Shown here: piece by piece, positions 1-6,937 of the stretch | How the letters are laid out: each line of letters opens with the position of its first letter | How positions within the stretch are numbered: the stretch's first letter is position 1 | Translations under genes and position numbers: made by a program | Assembly: GCA_947627395.1 (NCBI GenBank) | Contig: CANQVW010000012.1 | Location: forward strand, 1-20,945 | Source of the DNA: an uncultured Bacilli bacterium | Lineage (GTDB): Bacteria; Bacillota_I; Bacilli_A; ML615J-28; CAG-698 | DNA: 20,945 bases | Direction: 5' to 3' | Notes under the pieces: generated by a model | Databases searched by the model: none | Told to the model about the DNA's origin: nothing | What the model saw: only the letters and a program-made list of their open reading frames with translations

Positions 1-214
1 CTCCAATAGGATCTTTTTCTCCCATATCCAGTTTATCCGGAGCATGAACAATGGAAATTTTTTCACATGGTTTCATGTATTGTTTGATTTCTTGTTCGTT
101 TCCATATAAAACCAGCTCTAAATCTTTAAAATTTTGAATGGCAAGAAGACATCCTTCCACAATTTCTTTAGGAGCATAATCTCCCCCCATCGCATCAATA
201 GCTAATTTAATCAC
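1..214 (-). CDS. plsX: PlsX, phosphate acyltransferase (N-terminal part, cut by window edge)
   Basis: PlsX converts acyl-ACP to acyl-phosphate, the donor used by PlsY for the first acylation of glycerol-3-phosphate at the membrane. About 71 N-terminal residues are visible, including the family signature AIDAMGGDYAPKEIVEGC, and the rest lies beyond base 1. I choose the GTG at 214 as start. It gives the usual family N-terminus (M-I-K-L-A-IDAMGG) and lies 9 nt after a TAGGAG ribosome binding site, whereas the in-frame ATG at 223 directly abuts that site. The recG stop TAG is itself the first three bases of TAGGAG, so the genes are probably translationally coupled. Together with FakA two genes upstream, it places exogenous and de novo routes to acyl-phosphate in one operon. 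In B. subtilis fapR lies between recG and plsX; here there is no room for it. Confidence 0.93.
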   Translation of the reverse strand, partial: MIKLAIDAMGGDYAPKEIVEGCLLAIQNFKDLELVLYGNEQEIKQYMKPCEKISIVHAPDKLDMGEKDPIG

Positions 215-226
215 GTACTTCATCTC

Positions 227-2254
227 CTATTCTAACATTTCTTTTTTACTTTCATAATTTTCTATAGCCATATTTAGTAAATTTTTATACGATGGATTTG
301 AAAAAATTTCATTGTTTTCAAACATCTCATTTGCACATTGATTGGCTATTTCTAATATATCACTATCAACAACTAAATCAGCCATTTTAAAGGCAACGTT
401 TCCAGTTTGTTTTTCACCAAATAAATCTCCAGCTCCACGAATGAATAAATCTTCTTCTGCTAAAGCAAATCCATCATTGGTTTCTTCAACAAGTTTTAAT
501 CGTTTAATTGAACTTTCCACAGTCGATTTACTAATTAAAAAGCAATAAGCTTGGTCATCACTTCGACGAACTCTTCCTCTCATTTGGTGGAGTTGGGCAA
601 TTCCAAAACGATCTGCATCAAGGATGACAATGGTGGTTGCATTAACGACATTCACTCCAACTTCAATGACACTTGTTGCTACCAATATTTGAATTTCATT
701 TTCATAAAATTTACGCATGACTTCCTCTTTTTGTTCTGTTTTTAATCTTCCATGAATTAAACCAACTTCACAAAAACCTTCATAATATTTTTTGGTGTTT
801 TCATAAACAGAAAGTGCATTTTGTAAATCCATTGCATCTGAATCTTCAATCATTGGTGTAATGATATATACTTGTTTTCCATTTTGGACTTGTTCACGAA
901 TATGATCAAAGACTTCTTGTCTTGTTTCATAATTAATATATTTTGTAATCACTTCTTTACGATTTCCTGGTAAAGTTTTAATGATAGATATATCCGATTC
1001 CCCCAATATACTAATGGCTAAGGTTCTTGGAATTGGGGTGGCGCTCATTTTTAAATGATCAATTAAATACCCTTTTCCTACCATTGAAACTCTTTGACGA
1101 ACGCCAAAACGATGTTCTTCATCTGTAACGACTAAACCTAGTTTATGAAAGGAAACATCTTTTTGAATTAAACTATGTGTTCCAATCACCAATTGAATGG
1201 TTCCATCAGCTAATCCTTCTAAAATGTTTTTTCGATCTTTTGGATTTACACTAGAAGTTAGCAATGCAATTTTTAGATTTGTATTTTGAAATAATTTGGT
1301 AAATGTTTGATAATGTTGAGTAGCAAGTACTTCTGTTGGTACCATGATAGCACCTTGATACCCTGCCGTGATAGCCGCATATAAAGCAATGGCGCTCACA
1401 ACAGTTTTTCCACTTCCAACTTCACCTTGTAACAAGCGATTCATTTTGTAAGAGGAATGCATATCTTCTAAAATGGCTTTTAAGCTCGTGACTTGATCTT
1501 CTGTAAGAATAAAAGGTAATTGATGAACAAATTCTTTTACTTTTTCTTGATCGTAAGATAATGCAACTCCTTCTGGAAAATGTTTTCGCATATAAAATAA
1601 ATATTTAATTTTAATTTGATATTTTAATAATTCCTCAAATTTTATTCGATAGATAGCTTGCGTTGTTTCACTCATTGCTTCAGGCAAATTAATCGAACGT
1701 ATAGCATCACGGATTGACATTAAATGATATTTTTCTAAGATGGATTGGGGTAAATCTTCTATTAATTGATCTTCGTATTCCTCAAATAATTTTTCTTTGA
1801 TTTCAAATATTTTTTTATCTTCAATTCCTTTGATATTAAAGATGGGATGAATTGCACTTTCAAATTCATCAAAGGCAATTTCTGAAGCAGTAAATTTTGT
1901 TTTTTTGACATCAAATTTTCCTGTTAAACGAACATATGTCCCATAATGAATTTTATTACGAAGAAAATAACGATTGAATATCGTGACTTTCACTTTAACA
2001 TCATCCACATCAACATAAAAAGTCATCATGTTTAAGTTCGTTTTTAAATTCATCACGGTTGCTTTACTTTGCACAATTCCTGCTACAGTGACTGTTTTGG
2101 TTACATCCGTAACTTCATCAATGGGAATAATGGTATAATCTTCAAAACGAGATGGAAAACTATAGAGTAAATCATTAACTGTATGAATTCCACATCTTTT
2201 TAATTGTGAAACAATTTTTGAACTAATAAATTCTACTTCTGATAATTCTATCAT
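227..2254 (-). CDS. recG: RecG, ATP-dependent DNA helicase
   Basis: RecG remodels stalled replication forks and branched recombination intermediates. Taking the ATG at 2254, the protein has 675 residues, close to the usual 680 or so. An N-terminal wedge/OB-fold region covers roughly 50-130. The superfamily-2 helicase core follows: Walker A GEVGSGKT at 277-284, the Walker B box DEEHRFGVRQR from 378, SATPIPRT as motif III, and a C-terminal half with IGVN-type and QLHQMRGRVRR motifs, the latter being helicase motif VI. Most RecG proteins have DEQH; this one has DEEH, a conservative change. The open frame extends to 2281, but that start has no ribosome binding site and lies against a hairpin, while 2254 is preceded by GTGGGG. 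The gene sits between fakA and plsX as in B. subtilis, where serine dehydratase genes also intervene. Confidence 0.96.
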   Translation of the reverse strand: MIELSEVEFISSKIVSQLKRCGIHTVNDLLYSFPSRFEDYTIIPIDEVTDVTKTVTVAGIVQSKATVMNLKTNLNMMTFYVDVDDVKVKVTIFNRYFLRNKIHYGTYVRLTGKFDVKKTKFTASEIAFDEFESAIHPIFNIKGIEDKKIFEIKEKLFEEYEDQLIEDLPQSILEKYHLMSIRDAIRSINLPEAMSETTQAIYRIKFEELLKYQIKIKYLFYMRKHFPEGVALSYDQEKVKEFVHQLPFILTEDQVTSLKAILEDMHSSYKMNRLLQGEVGSGKTVVSAIALYAAITAGYQGAIMVPTEVLATQHYQTFTKLFQNTNLKIALLTSSVNPKDRKNILEGLADGTIQLVIGTHSLIQKDVSFHKLGLVVTDEEHRFGVRQRVSMVGKGYLIDHLKMSATPIPRTLAISILGESDISIIKTLPGNRKEVITKYINYETRQEVFDHIREQVQNGKQVYIITPMIEDSDAMDLQNALSVYENTKKYYEGFCEVGLIHGRLKTEQKEEVMRKFYENEIQILVATSVIEVGVNVVNATTIVILDADRFGIAQLHQMRGRVRRSDDQAYCFLISKSTVESSIKRLKLVEETNDGFALAEEDLFIRGAGDLFGEKQTGNVAFKMADLVVDSDILEIANQCANEMFENNEIFSNPSYKNLLNMAIENYESKKEMLE

Positions 2255-2283
2255 AATCCCCACACTTTCTTTTATATGCAATA

Positions 2284-2304
2284 AAAGGGGTAATGAGCCC
2301 CTTT
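2284..2304 (-). terminator. Weak intergenic hairpin between fakA and recG
   Basis: A perfect 7-bp inverted repeat (AAAGGGG and CCCCTTT, loop of 7) lies just after the fakA stop. On the minus strand it is followed by TTATT, a poor U-tract. It could be a partial terminator or a processing or stability hairpin that lowers recG-plsX expression relative to fakA. No separate promoter for recG is evident. Confidence 0.4.
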
Positions 2305-2306
2305 AT

Positions 2307-3989
2307 CTATTCTATTGCAAGAATGTAACTATACACTTCTTGATCCCCCTTGATAAATTCTACTTCAAGATTTGTATAGTTCTTTTCAATATATTTTTGA
2401 ATTTCATTTAATTCTTTTTGAGATACTCCGCTACCATAAATAATGGTAACAATATCTTTTGCACTAATATCTTTAGCTTTTAATAAACTCTTTACTGTAT
2501 CCGTACGTTTTTTGTTTGATGTTACTATTTTACCATCAACAATTCCAATGAAATCATCTTTATGAACTTTGATTCCTTCAATTTCTGTGTCGCGTACAGA
2601 ATAAGTAACTTGGGCACTAATGACATTTTGAATGACTTCATTCATTTCTTTTAAGATTTGTTCTGGTTCACCATTTAAATCTAACATAGTTAATGCGGAA
2701 AAGCCTTGAGCAATGGTTTTTGTTTCCACAATCCATACTTTACTTTCTTCATAAATTTTTGCAGCTTGTTTTGCAGCTAAAACAATATTTTTATTATTTG
2801 GAAATACAATGATGTTTTCCGCATTTAATGTATCAAATCCATTAATAAAGTCTTCTGTGGATGGATTCATGGTTTGTCCACCACTGACAATATAATCAGC
2901 CCCCATATCACGGAAAGTAGATATCAATCCTTCGCCACTAGCAACAGTAACAACGGCATATTTACTGCGTTGCTCTGGTTTTTGTGGTTTTTGAATGTGA
3001 ACTTCTCCACATGGACAAATACCTTGTTGCACATGTGTGATGTTGGTTAATTCATTGTGTTGGATACTCATGTTTTCCACTTTAACTTTAGTGAACTCAC
3101 CAAATTGTTGGGCAATGGTTAATACTTCACCTGGTTTTAATGTATGAATATGTGTTTTAATGGTTTTGTCTTCTTTTACAATGACAATTGAATTTCCAAG
3201 TGGAGAAATTAAATCTAGAAGCTGTTTTTCTTTGAAATTTTCAACACCTATTTTTTGATTATTCAATTCTAAAATAAATTCTGTACAATAATTTAGGGAA
3301 GTATCTGTAGTTCCATTCATCGTTGGATTGGCTAGATGAACTGTTGCAGAATCAAAATCTTCCGTTAGAATTTGTCCATTCAATGCCTTTTGCATTCCTT
3401 CTAAAATGCACAGATATCCAGCACCACCACTATCAACAACACCAGCTTCTTTTAATACCGGAAGAAGTTCAGGTGTACGTCCTAGGGAAGCTTTGGCTTC
3501 TTGAATATATTCTTCAAAAAATTCATTAATGGACATTTTAGAGTTGGCAATTAAATTCATTTTTTCACTTGCTTCACGAGCAACAGTTAAAATGGTTCCC
3601 TCAACAGGTTCTTTGACTGCTTTATATGCTTGAGTGACTCCACTTGCAAAAGCTTTCGCAAGTGTGTAAGAATTGACGCTGACAAGTCCTTCTAAGCCTT
3701 TACTTAACCCTCTAAATAGTTGGGATAAAATAACACCAGAATTTCCTCTTGCACCCATAAGCATAGCCCTTGATAATCTTTTGGATACTTCAAATATATT
3801 CACTTCGTCTAATAAGCTAATTTCATTTACGCCACTTTCAATGGTCATTTTCATATTGGTTCCTGTGTCTCCATCAGGAACGGGAAAGACATTTAAAGAA
3901 TCGACGTATTGATAATTTTTTCTTAGATTTGCAGCCCCATTTAAAACTAACGTTTTAAAAAGTTGGCCATCTAATTTATTAACACTCAT
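2307..3989 (-). CDS. fakA: FakA-type fatty acid kinase (DAK2/DegV-like, YloV family)
   Basis: FakA phosphorylates fatty acids bound to a FakB (DegV-family) carrier and yields acyl-phosphate for PlsX/PlsY. The ATG at 3989 gives 560 residues and follows AAAGGG by 8 nt; a GTG at 3998 is possible but worse placed. The N-terminal DhaL-like kinase domain (about 1-200) carries the Mg/ATP motif DGDTGTNM at 39-46 and MGARGNSGV near 78-85. The middle domain keeps Cys235, His280 and His282, which match in spacing the zinc ligands known from Staphylococcus aureus FakA. A CPC motif at 325-327 begins a short proline- and charge-rich linker. The C-terminal third is the DAK1/DegV-like domain. No FakB is in view. 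In B. subtilis the Asp23-family gene yloU precedes this gene; here it is replaced by a leader of about 110 nt. Confidence 0.93.
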   Translation of the reverse strand: MSVNKLDGQLFKTLVLNGAANLRKNYQYVDSLNVFPVPDGDTGTNMKMTIESGVNEISLLDEVNIFEVSKRLSRAMLMGARGNSGVILSQLFRGLSKGLEGLVSVNSYTLAKAFASGVTQAYKAVKEPVEGTILTVAREASEKMNLIANSKMSINEFFEEYIQEAKASLGRTPELLPVLKEAGVVDSGGAGYLCILEGMQKALNGQILTEDFDSATVHLANPTMNGTTDTSLNYCTEFILELNNQKIGVENFKEKQLLDLISPLGNSIVIVKEDKTIKTHIHTLKPGEVLTIAQQFGEFTKVKVENMSIQHNELTNITHVQQGICPCGEVHIQKPQKPEQRSKYAVVTVASGEGLISTFRDMGADYIVSGGQTMNPSTEDFINGFDTLNAENIIVFPNNKNIVLAAKQAAKIYEESKVWIVETKTIAQGFSALTMLDLNGEPEQILKEMNEVIQNVISAQVTYSVRDTEIEGIKVHKDDFIGIVDGKIVTSNKKRTDTVKSLLKAKDISAKDIVTIIYGSGVSQKELNEIQKYIEKNYTNLEVEFIKGDQEVYSYILAIE

Positions 3990-4108
3990 ATAGAACACCC
4001 TTTCTTTTGATCTTCATTCAAATCATTTCTATTCTTTCGTTCATAAAGAAGAAAGATTTACTACTTTCATCAAAAACATAGGTAGGTTTCATCAGTAAGT
4101 ACTACTTA

Positions 4109-4137
4109 ATTATACCACAGTATTGGGTCAAAAGCAA
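4109..4137 (-). promoter_or_regulatory. Extended -10 sigma-A promoter of fakA-recG-plsX
   Basis: On the minus strand the elements are TTGCTT (4132-4137), a 17-nt spacer and TATAAT (4109-4114), with an extended -10 TGG immediately upstream. The predicted start is near 4102, leaving about 110 nt of leader before fakA. The leader holds a 24-codon open frame starting at 4092 without a good ribosome binding site. The same arrangement recurs upstream of the 10900 operon. Confidence 0.8.
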
Positions 4138-4249
4138 GCAATTTAAATGTTGAAAAGAGGTTTTCCTATGTAATTTTTGTCATTTTTTGTGTGAATTTGT
4201 CGATTAAAAAAACATTTTTGAAACTATTTCATAAAATTATTTTTTTTAC

Positions 4250-4278
4250 TTGCTATTCTCCTAAAAATATGATAAAAT
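4250..4278 (+). promoter_or_regulatory. rpmB promoter
   Basis: TTGCTA (4250-4255), a 17-nt spacer and TAAAAT (4273-4278) lie 33 bp upstream of the rpmB start. The predicted transcript start near 4285 leaves a leader of about 25 nt containing AAGGAGGT. The 321-bp gap between fakA and rpmB is otherwise AT-rich and holds only this promoter, the divergent fakA promoter and the fakA leader. Confidence 0.75.
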
Positions 4279-4310
4279 ATGATGGACTTAAAAATTAAGG
4301 AGGTACTATT

Positions 4311-4502
4311 ATGGCTCGTAGATGTTATATAACTGGTTTGGGAACAGTAACAGGTAATAATCGCCCTCACTCATTAAAAGCTTCACGTAGGACATGGAAA
4401 GCAAACTTACAAAAAGTGAGAATCATTGATGAAGATGGTAAAGTAAAACGTGTATATGTTTCTACACGTGCTTTAAGATCTGGATTAGTAAAACGTGCAT
4501 AA
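4311..4502 (+). CDS. rpmB: 50S ribosomal protein bL28
   Basis: This 63-residue basic protein has the L28 signature: MARRCYITG at the start, the GNNRPHSLKASRRTWKANLQ block, then KVKRVYVSTRALRSGLVKR. L28 is a component of the large ribosomal subunit. Only one N-terminal cysteine is present, so it is the zinc-free form. A strong AAGGAGGT ribosome binding site lies 7 nt before the ATG, with its own promoter upstream and a terminator downstream. It is the only plus-strand gene in the window, divergent from fakA and convergent with spoVM, exactly as in B. subtilis. Confidence 0.97.
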   Translation: MARRCYITGLGTVTGNNRPHSLKASRRTWKANLQKVRIIDEDGKVKRVYVSTRALRSGLVKRA

Positions 4503-4530
4503 TTTTATGAAAACAATTTTATGATAGAAT

Positions 4531-4558
4531 AGACTTCCCAAGTTTTAGAAGTCTTTTT
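4531..4558 (+). terminator. Intrinsic terminator of rpmB
   Basis: AGACTTC (4531-4537) and GAAGTCT (4548-4554) form a perfect 7-bp stem with a 10-nt loop, followed by TTTTT. It begins 28 nt after the rpmB stop codon. Confidence 0.88.
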
Positions 4559-4579
4559 CTTTATCCATAAATCATAATA

Positions 4580-4604
4580 GGGACTGTTTTTCAGCCCCTT
4601 TTTT
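4580..4604 (+). terminator. Second hairpin with T-tract, possibly bidirectional
   Basis: GGGACTG and CAGCCCC pair with one A-C mismatch around a TTTTT loop and are followed by six T on the plus strand. On the minus strand the same stem follows spoVM, with a weaker TATTATGATTT tail. It probably backs up rpmB termination and may also stop the spoVM or thiN transcript. Confidence 0.6.
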
Positions 4605-4612
4605 CTATAGAT

Positions 4613-4653
4613 ATCCTAAAAATCGTCGATGATGACTACTTTTAGGATTTTTT
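4613..4653 (+). terminator. Third hairpin, overlapping the 3' end of spoVM
   Basis: ATCCTAAAA (4613-4621) and TTTTAGGAT (4640-4648) form a perfect 9-bp stem with an 18-nt loop, followed by TTTTT on the plus strand. The right arm contains the complement of the spoVM stop codon and its last codon, so for the minus-strand transcript the stem begins inside the coding sequence. Confidence 0.6.
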
Positions 4654-4722
4654 AAATAAACTTTTTATTTTTAAAACAATAAATGAAAGAAATTTAGGTA
4701 ACTTGATACAAATAATTCTCAT
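4642..4722 (-). CDS. spoVM: SpoVM, amphipathic spore-coat/cortex morphogenetic peptide
   Basis: This 26-codon frame has the same length as B. subtilis SpoVM and keeps IKLPKFL at residues 6-12, including Pro9, which is needed for curvature sensing in B. subtilis. Ile15, Val16, Phe23 and Lys25 also align. The rest is an amphipathic stretch rich in Ile, Leu and Lys, ending in KKS. In B. subtilis the peptide inserts into the outer forespore membrane, recruits SpoIVA for coat assembly, and inhibits FtsH. The start is set by GAGGAG 8 nt before the ATG. It lies between thiN and rpmB in the same orientation as in B. subtilis, so sequence and position agree. A sigma-E-like promoter precedes it. Confidence 0.92.
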   Translation of the reverse strand: MRIICIKLPKFLSFIVLKIKSLFKKS

Positions 4723-4748
4723 ATTTTCTTCTCCTCAATATCTACTTT

Positions 4749-4777
4749 ACTATATGCGTAAGCGTGGATAAATATGT
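4749..4777 (-). promoter_or_regulatory. Sigma-E-like (mother-cell) promoter of spoVM
   Basis: On the minus strand, ACATATT (4771-4777), a 14-nt spacer and CATATAGT (4749-4756) resemble the B. subtilis sigma-E consensus KMATATT-N14/15-CATACAHT: 6 of 7 in the -35 and 6 of 8 in the -10. The predicted start is about 20 nt before the spoVM ribosome binding site. Known biology (spoVM is a sigma-E gene in B. subtilis) supports the assignment. A second CATACA lies just upstream, with no good -35. Confidence 0.6.
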
Positions 4778-4783
4778 ATGTTT

Positions 4784-5440
4784 TTATTTTGTTTTCATTA
4801 CCAAAAGTGGATGATTTGTATAAAGAATTCCCTCGTCTAAAATTTCATTGCTTAGACATAAATTATCACAAATTTTTAACACATAATTTTTTAATGGATA
4901 TTTAAATCCTTCTAAAGAAATGATGGATTCCTGGAGAGCAAAAAATGAAATATAAGAATATTCATCTTTTAAAAAGATTTCTTTATTCTGTCCGATAAAG
5001 ATTTCATTTCTTGCATCCACTATTTTTATAAAATAATTTTGATAGAAAGCGAGTAAATGCAAAGCAACTTGATAATGATCTAATCGTCCACCTGTTGCAT
5101 TGTATATATAAATCTGATCTTGTTTTTGAAAGAAAGGTTGATGAATCAACCAAAATAAAGCTAATTCTAAATCTCCCTCATTCTTATGAGAGGGGTAAAA
5201 GTGAGGAGAAAGTAAAAAGGGATAGTTTACAATGTCATCATTTTGCACATCTAAAGATACAAATTCTTTTAAACTATCTTGATCTCCAAAATAAGTTGTA
5301 ATTTTTTTATCTAGATGATGCAATGTATGAAATCCTCCATCTACAGCAATGTAAATGGTTTGATTTTCTTCTTCTTTTGAAAAATTTTTTTCTAAAAGGG
5401 TAAAAGAATCTTCACCAGCACAAACGAGTTTATAAATCAT
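4784..5440 (-). CDS. thiN: Thiamine pyrophosphokinase
   Basis: ThiN transfers pyrophosphate from ATP to thiamine to give the active cofactor thiamine diphosphate. The 218-residue protein shows the family motifs in order: AVDGGFHTL near 32-40, FGDQDS near 51-56 (the acidic metal site), KNEGDLELAL near 85, and NATGGRLDHY near 114, which binds the nucleotide/thiamine. Length is normal. The ATG overlaps the rpe stop by four bases (ATGA), so translation is coupled to rpe. It is the last gene of the long operon from 10900. In a transport-dependent organism this enzyme is the salvage step for imported thiamine; no thiamine transporter or biosynthesis genes are in the window. Confidence 0.93.
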   Translation of the reverse strand: MIYKLVCAGEDSFTLLEKNFSKEEENQTIYIAVDGGFHTLHHLDKKITTYFGDQDSLKEFVSLDVQNDDIVNYPFLLSPHFYPSHKNEGDLELALFWLIHQPFFQKQDQIYIYNATGGRLDHYQVALHLLAFYQNYFIKIVDARNEIFIGQNKEIFLKDEYSYISFFALQESIISLEGFKYPLKNYVLKICDNLCLSNEILDEGILYTNHPLLVMKTK

Positions 5441-6090
5441 AATGCTTCTAGTTCCTTGATTTTTTTTACTCGATCTTGACTATGGAATAAATAAGTTCCA
5501 GCTACAACCACTTCACAGCCGGCTTGAGCAGCTAATTTAGCTGTCTGGTCATTGATTCCCCCGTCTACTTCTATTAAGTATGAATAACTATGCTCTATTT
5601 TTTGTTGTTTAAGGAAGAAGATCTTATCCAATGCTTGCTTCATAAACTTTTGTCCACCAAATCCAGGTTCAACAGACATGACCAATACCAAATCTAAATC
5701 TTCTAAATAGTCTACTAGATCTTTTACAGGGGTGTTGGGTTTAATTGCTAAACCTGCCTTGGATCCATATTCATGAATTTGACGAATCATTTCTTTGACA
5801 TCTGTTTTGCTTTCCTCTAAAGCTTCTAAATGAACTGTTAAATAGTCTGCCCCACTTTCAATAAATGTTTTTGCATATATCTCGGGATGACTAATCATTA
5901 AATGAACATCAAATAGCATTTGAACTTTTCCTTTTAAATTTTGAAAGACGCATGTTCCTAAACTAATATTGGGAACAAAATGCCCATCCATCACATCAAT
6001 ATGCAAAAATTTGGCATTTTCGACCGTTTTTACTTCCTCTAATAGTTTTGTGAAGTCTGCAGCTAAAATTGATGGGGCAACTTCTAACAT
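5437..6090 (-). CDS. rpe: Ribulose-phosphate 3-epimerase
   Basis: Rpe interconverts ribulose-5-phosphate and xylulose-5-phosphate in the pentose phosphate pathway. The 217-residue TIM-barrel protein has all signature strands: APSILAADF at 5-13, HIDVMDGHFVPN at 30-41, MSVEPGFGGQKF at 138-149 and EVDGGI at 174-179. The metal ligands expected for the family are present as His30, Asp32, His63 and Asp176. The start is fixed by AGGAGG 5 nt upstream; the first bases of this site are the stop codon of rsgA. Position between rsgA and thiN is conserved with B. subtilis. Confidence 0.96.
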   Translation of the reverse strand: MLEVAPSILAADFTKLLEEVKTVENAKFLHIDVMDGHFVPNISLGTCVFQNLKGKVQMLFDVHLMISHPEIYAKTFIESGADYLTVHLEALEESKTDVKEMIRQIHEYGSKAGLAIKPNTPVKDLVDYLEDLDLVLVMSVEPGFGGQKFMKQALDKIFFLKQQKIEHSYSYLIEVDGGINDQTAKLAAQAGCEVVVAGTYLFHSQDRVKKIKELEAL

Positions 6091-6099
6091 AGATTCCTC

Positions 6100-6930
6100 C
6101 TAATATTTTGGTTTTTTGTTTTTGATTTCTTGTACAAATGAAAGATAATTTTCATAACGTGATTTTCTAATTTTACCTTGTTCAACATCCGCTTTAACTT
6201 GACATCCTGGTTCGTTGATATGAGTACATCCATGAAACCTACATTTCCTAGTAAAAAATTCTTTAAATGTATGGGATAGGCTCACAATATCCATATCTAA
6301 ATCTAAAACTCCAAAACCAGGCGTATCTGCAATCCAACCATCTTCGACAGACAAAAGTTCCACATGTCTTGTGGTATGTTTTCCTCTTCCCAATGCTTTT
6401 GATATGGCATCGGTTTTTAAGGAAAAATGGTCAAACAAATTAATCAAAGTTGATTTTCCAACACCACTTTGTCCTGCAACGACACAAATGGAACTCTTAA
6501 TTTCTTTTTTAATTTCTTCTGCTTCTTGAGGAGTAAAATATACAGGATATCCTAAACTTTGATAATAGCTTTTTATTTCAAGATAGTCTTCTTTTTGTAC
6601 AAGATCTTCTTTACTAAAGATTAAAACAATGTCAATGTCTAAATATTCTACTTGTGATATCATCCGGTCTAGTAAGTTTAAATTCAATATGGGCTCAACT
6701 AGGGAAGTTACAATCAACACTTTATCCATGTTGCTGACTGGGGGACGAACCAACTCATTTTTTCTTGGTTCAATAGAAACAATGGTTTGATTTTCAATTG
6801 TGACAATATCACCAACTTTAGGTACAATTTTTTTATGACGAAAAACGCCTAAAGGTTTACAAACAATCGTCTCTTCTGGTGTTTGAACTGTATATTCACC
6901 GCTCATTGATTTAATGATTCTACCTGTCAT
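6100..6930 (-). CDS. rsgA: RsgA, small-subunit ribosome biogenesis GTPase
   Basis: RsgA is a GTPase that checks late 30S subunit maturation at the decoding centre. The 276-residue protein has an N-terminal OB-fold (about 1-65) and a circularly permuted GTPase with G4 before G1: SKED at 106-109 (a variant of NKxD), P-loop GQSGVGKST at 153-161, the switch I region GRGKHTT, and DTPGFG at 202-207. The C-terminal zinc-binding motif has Cys230, Cys235, His237 and Cys243 in the expected CxxxxCxHxxxxxC form. The start follows TAGGAG by 4 nt, and the TAG of that site is the rlmN stop codon. In B. subtilis prpC and prkC lie between rlmN and rsgA; here the gap is 7 bp. Confidence 0.96.
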   Translation of the reverse strand: MTGRIIKSMSGEYTVQTPEETIVCKPLGVFRHKKIVPKVGDIVTIENQTIVSIEPRKNELVRPPVSNMDKVLIVTSLVEPILNLNLLDRMISQVEYLDIDIVLIFSKEDLVQKEDYLEIKSYYQSLGYPVYFTPQEAEEIKKEIKSSICVVAGQSGVGKSTLINLFDHFSLKTDAISKALGRGKHTTRHVELLSVEDGWIADTPGFGVLDLDMDIVSLSHTFKEFFTRKCRFHGCTHINEPGCQVKADVEQGKIRKSRYENYLSFVQEIKNKKPKY

Positions 6931-6937
6931 AAAACTC

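Noticed and set aside
378..2254. DEEH in place of DEQH in RecG as loss of function
   Set aside because: The change is conservative and all other helicase motifs are intact.
342..4000. Short plus-strand open frames over recG and fakA (342-548, 551-745, 3323-3529, 3673-3912)
   Set aside because: They are antisense to well-conserved genes, have no ribosome binding sites and show no recognisable protein.
4120..4131. TTGACC as -35 box of the fakA promoter
   Set aside because: It lies only 11 nt from the TATAAT box; TTGCTT at 17 nt is the proper match.
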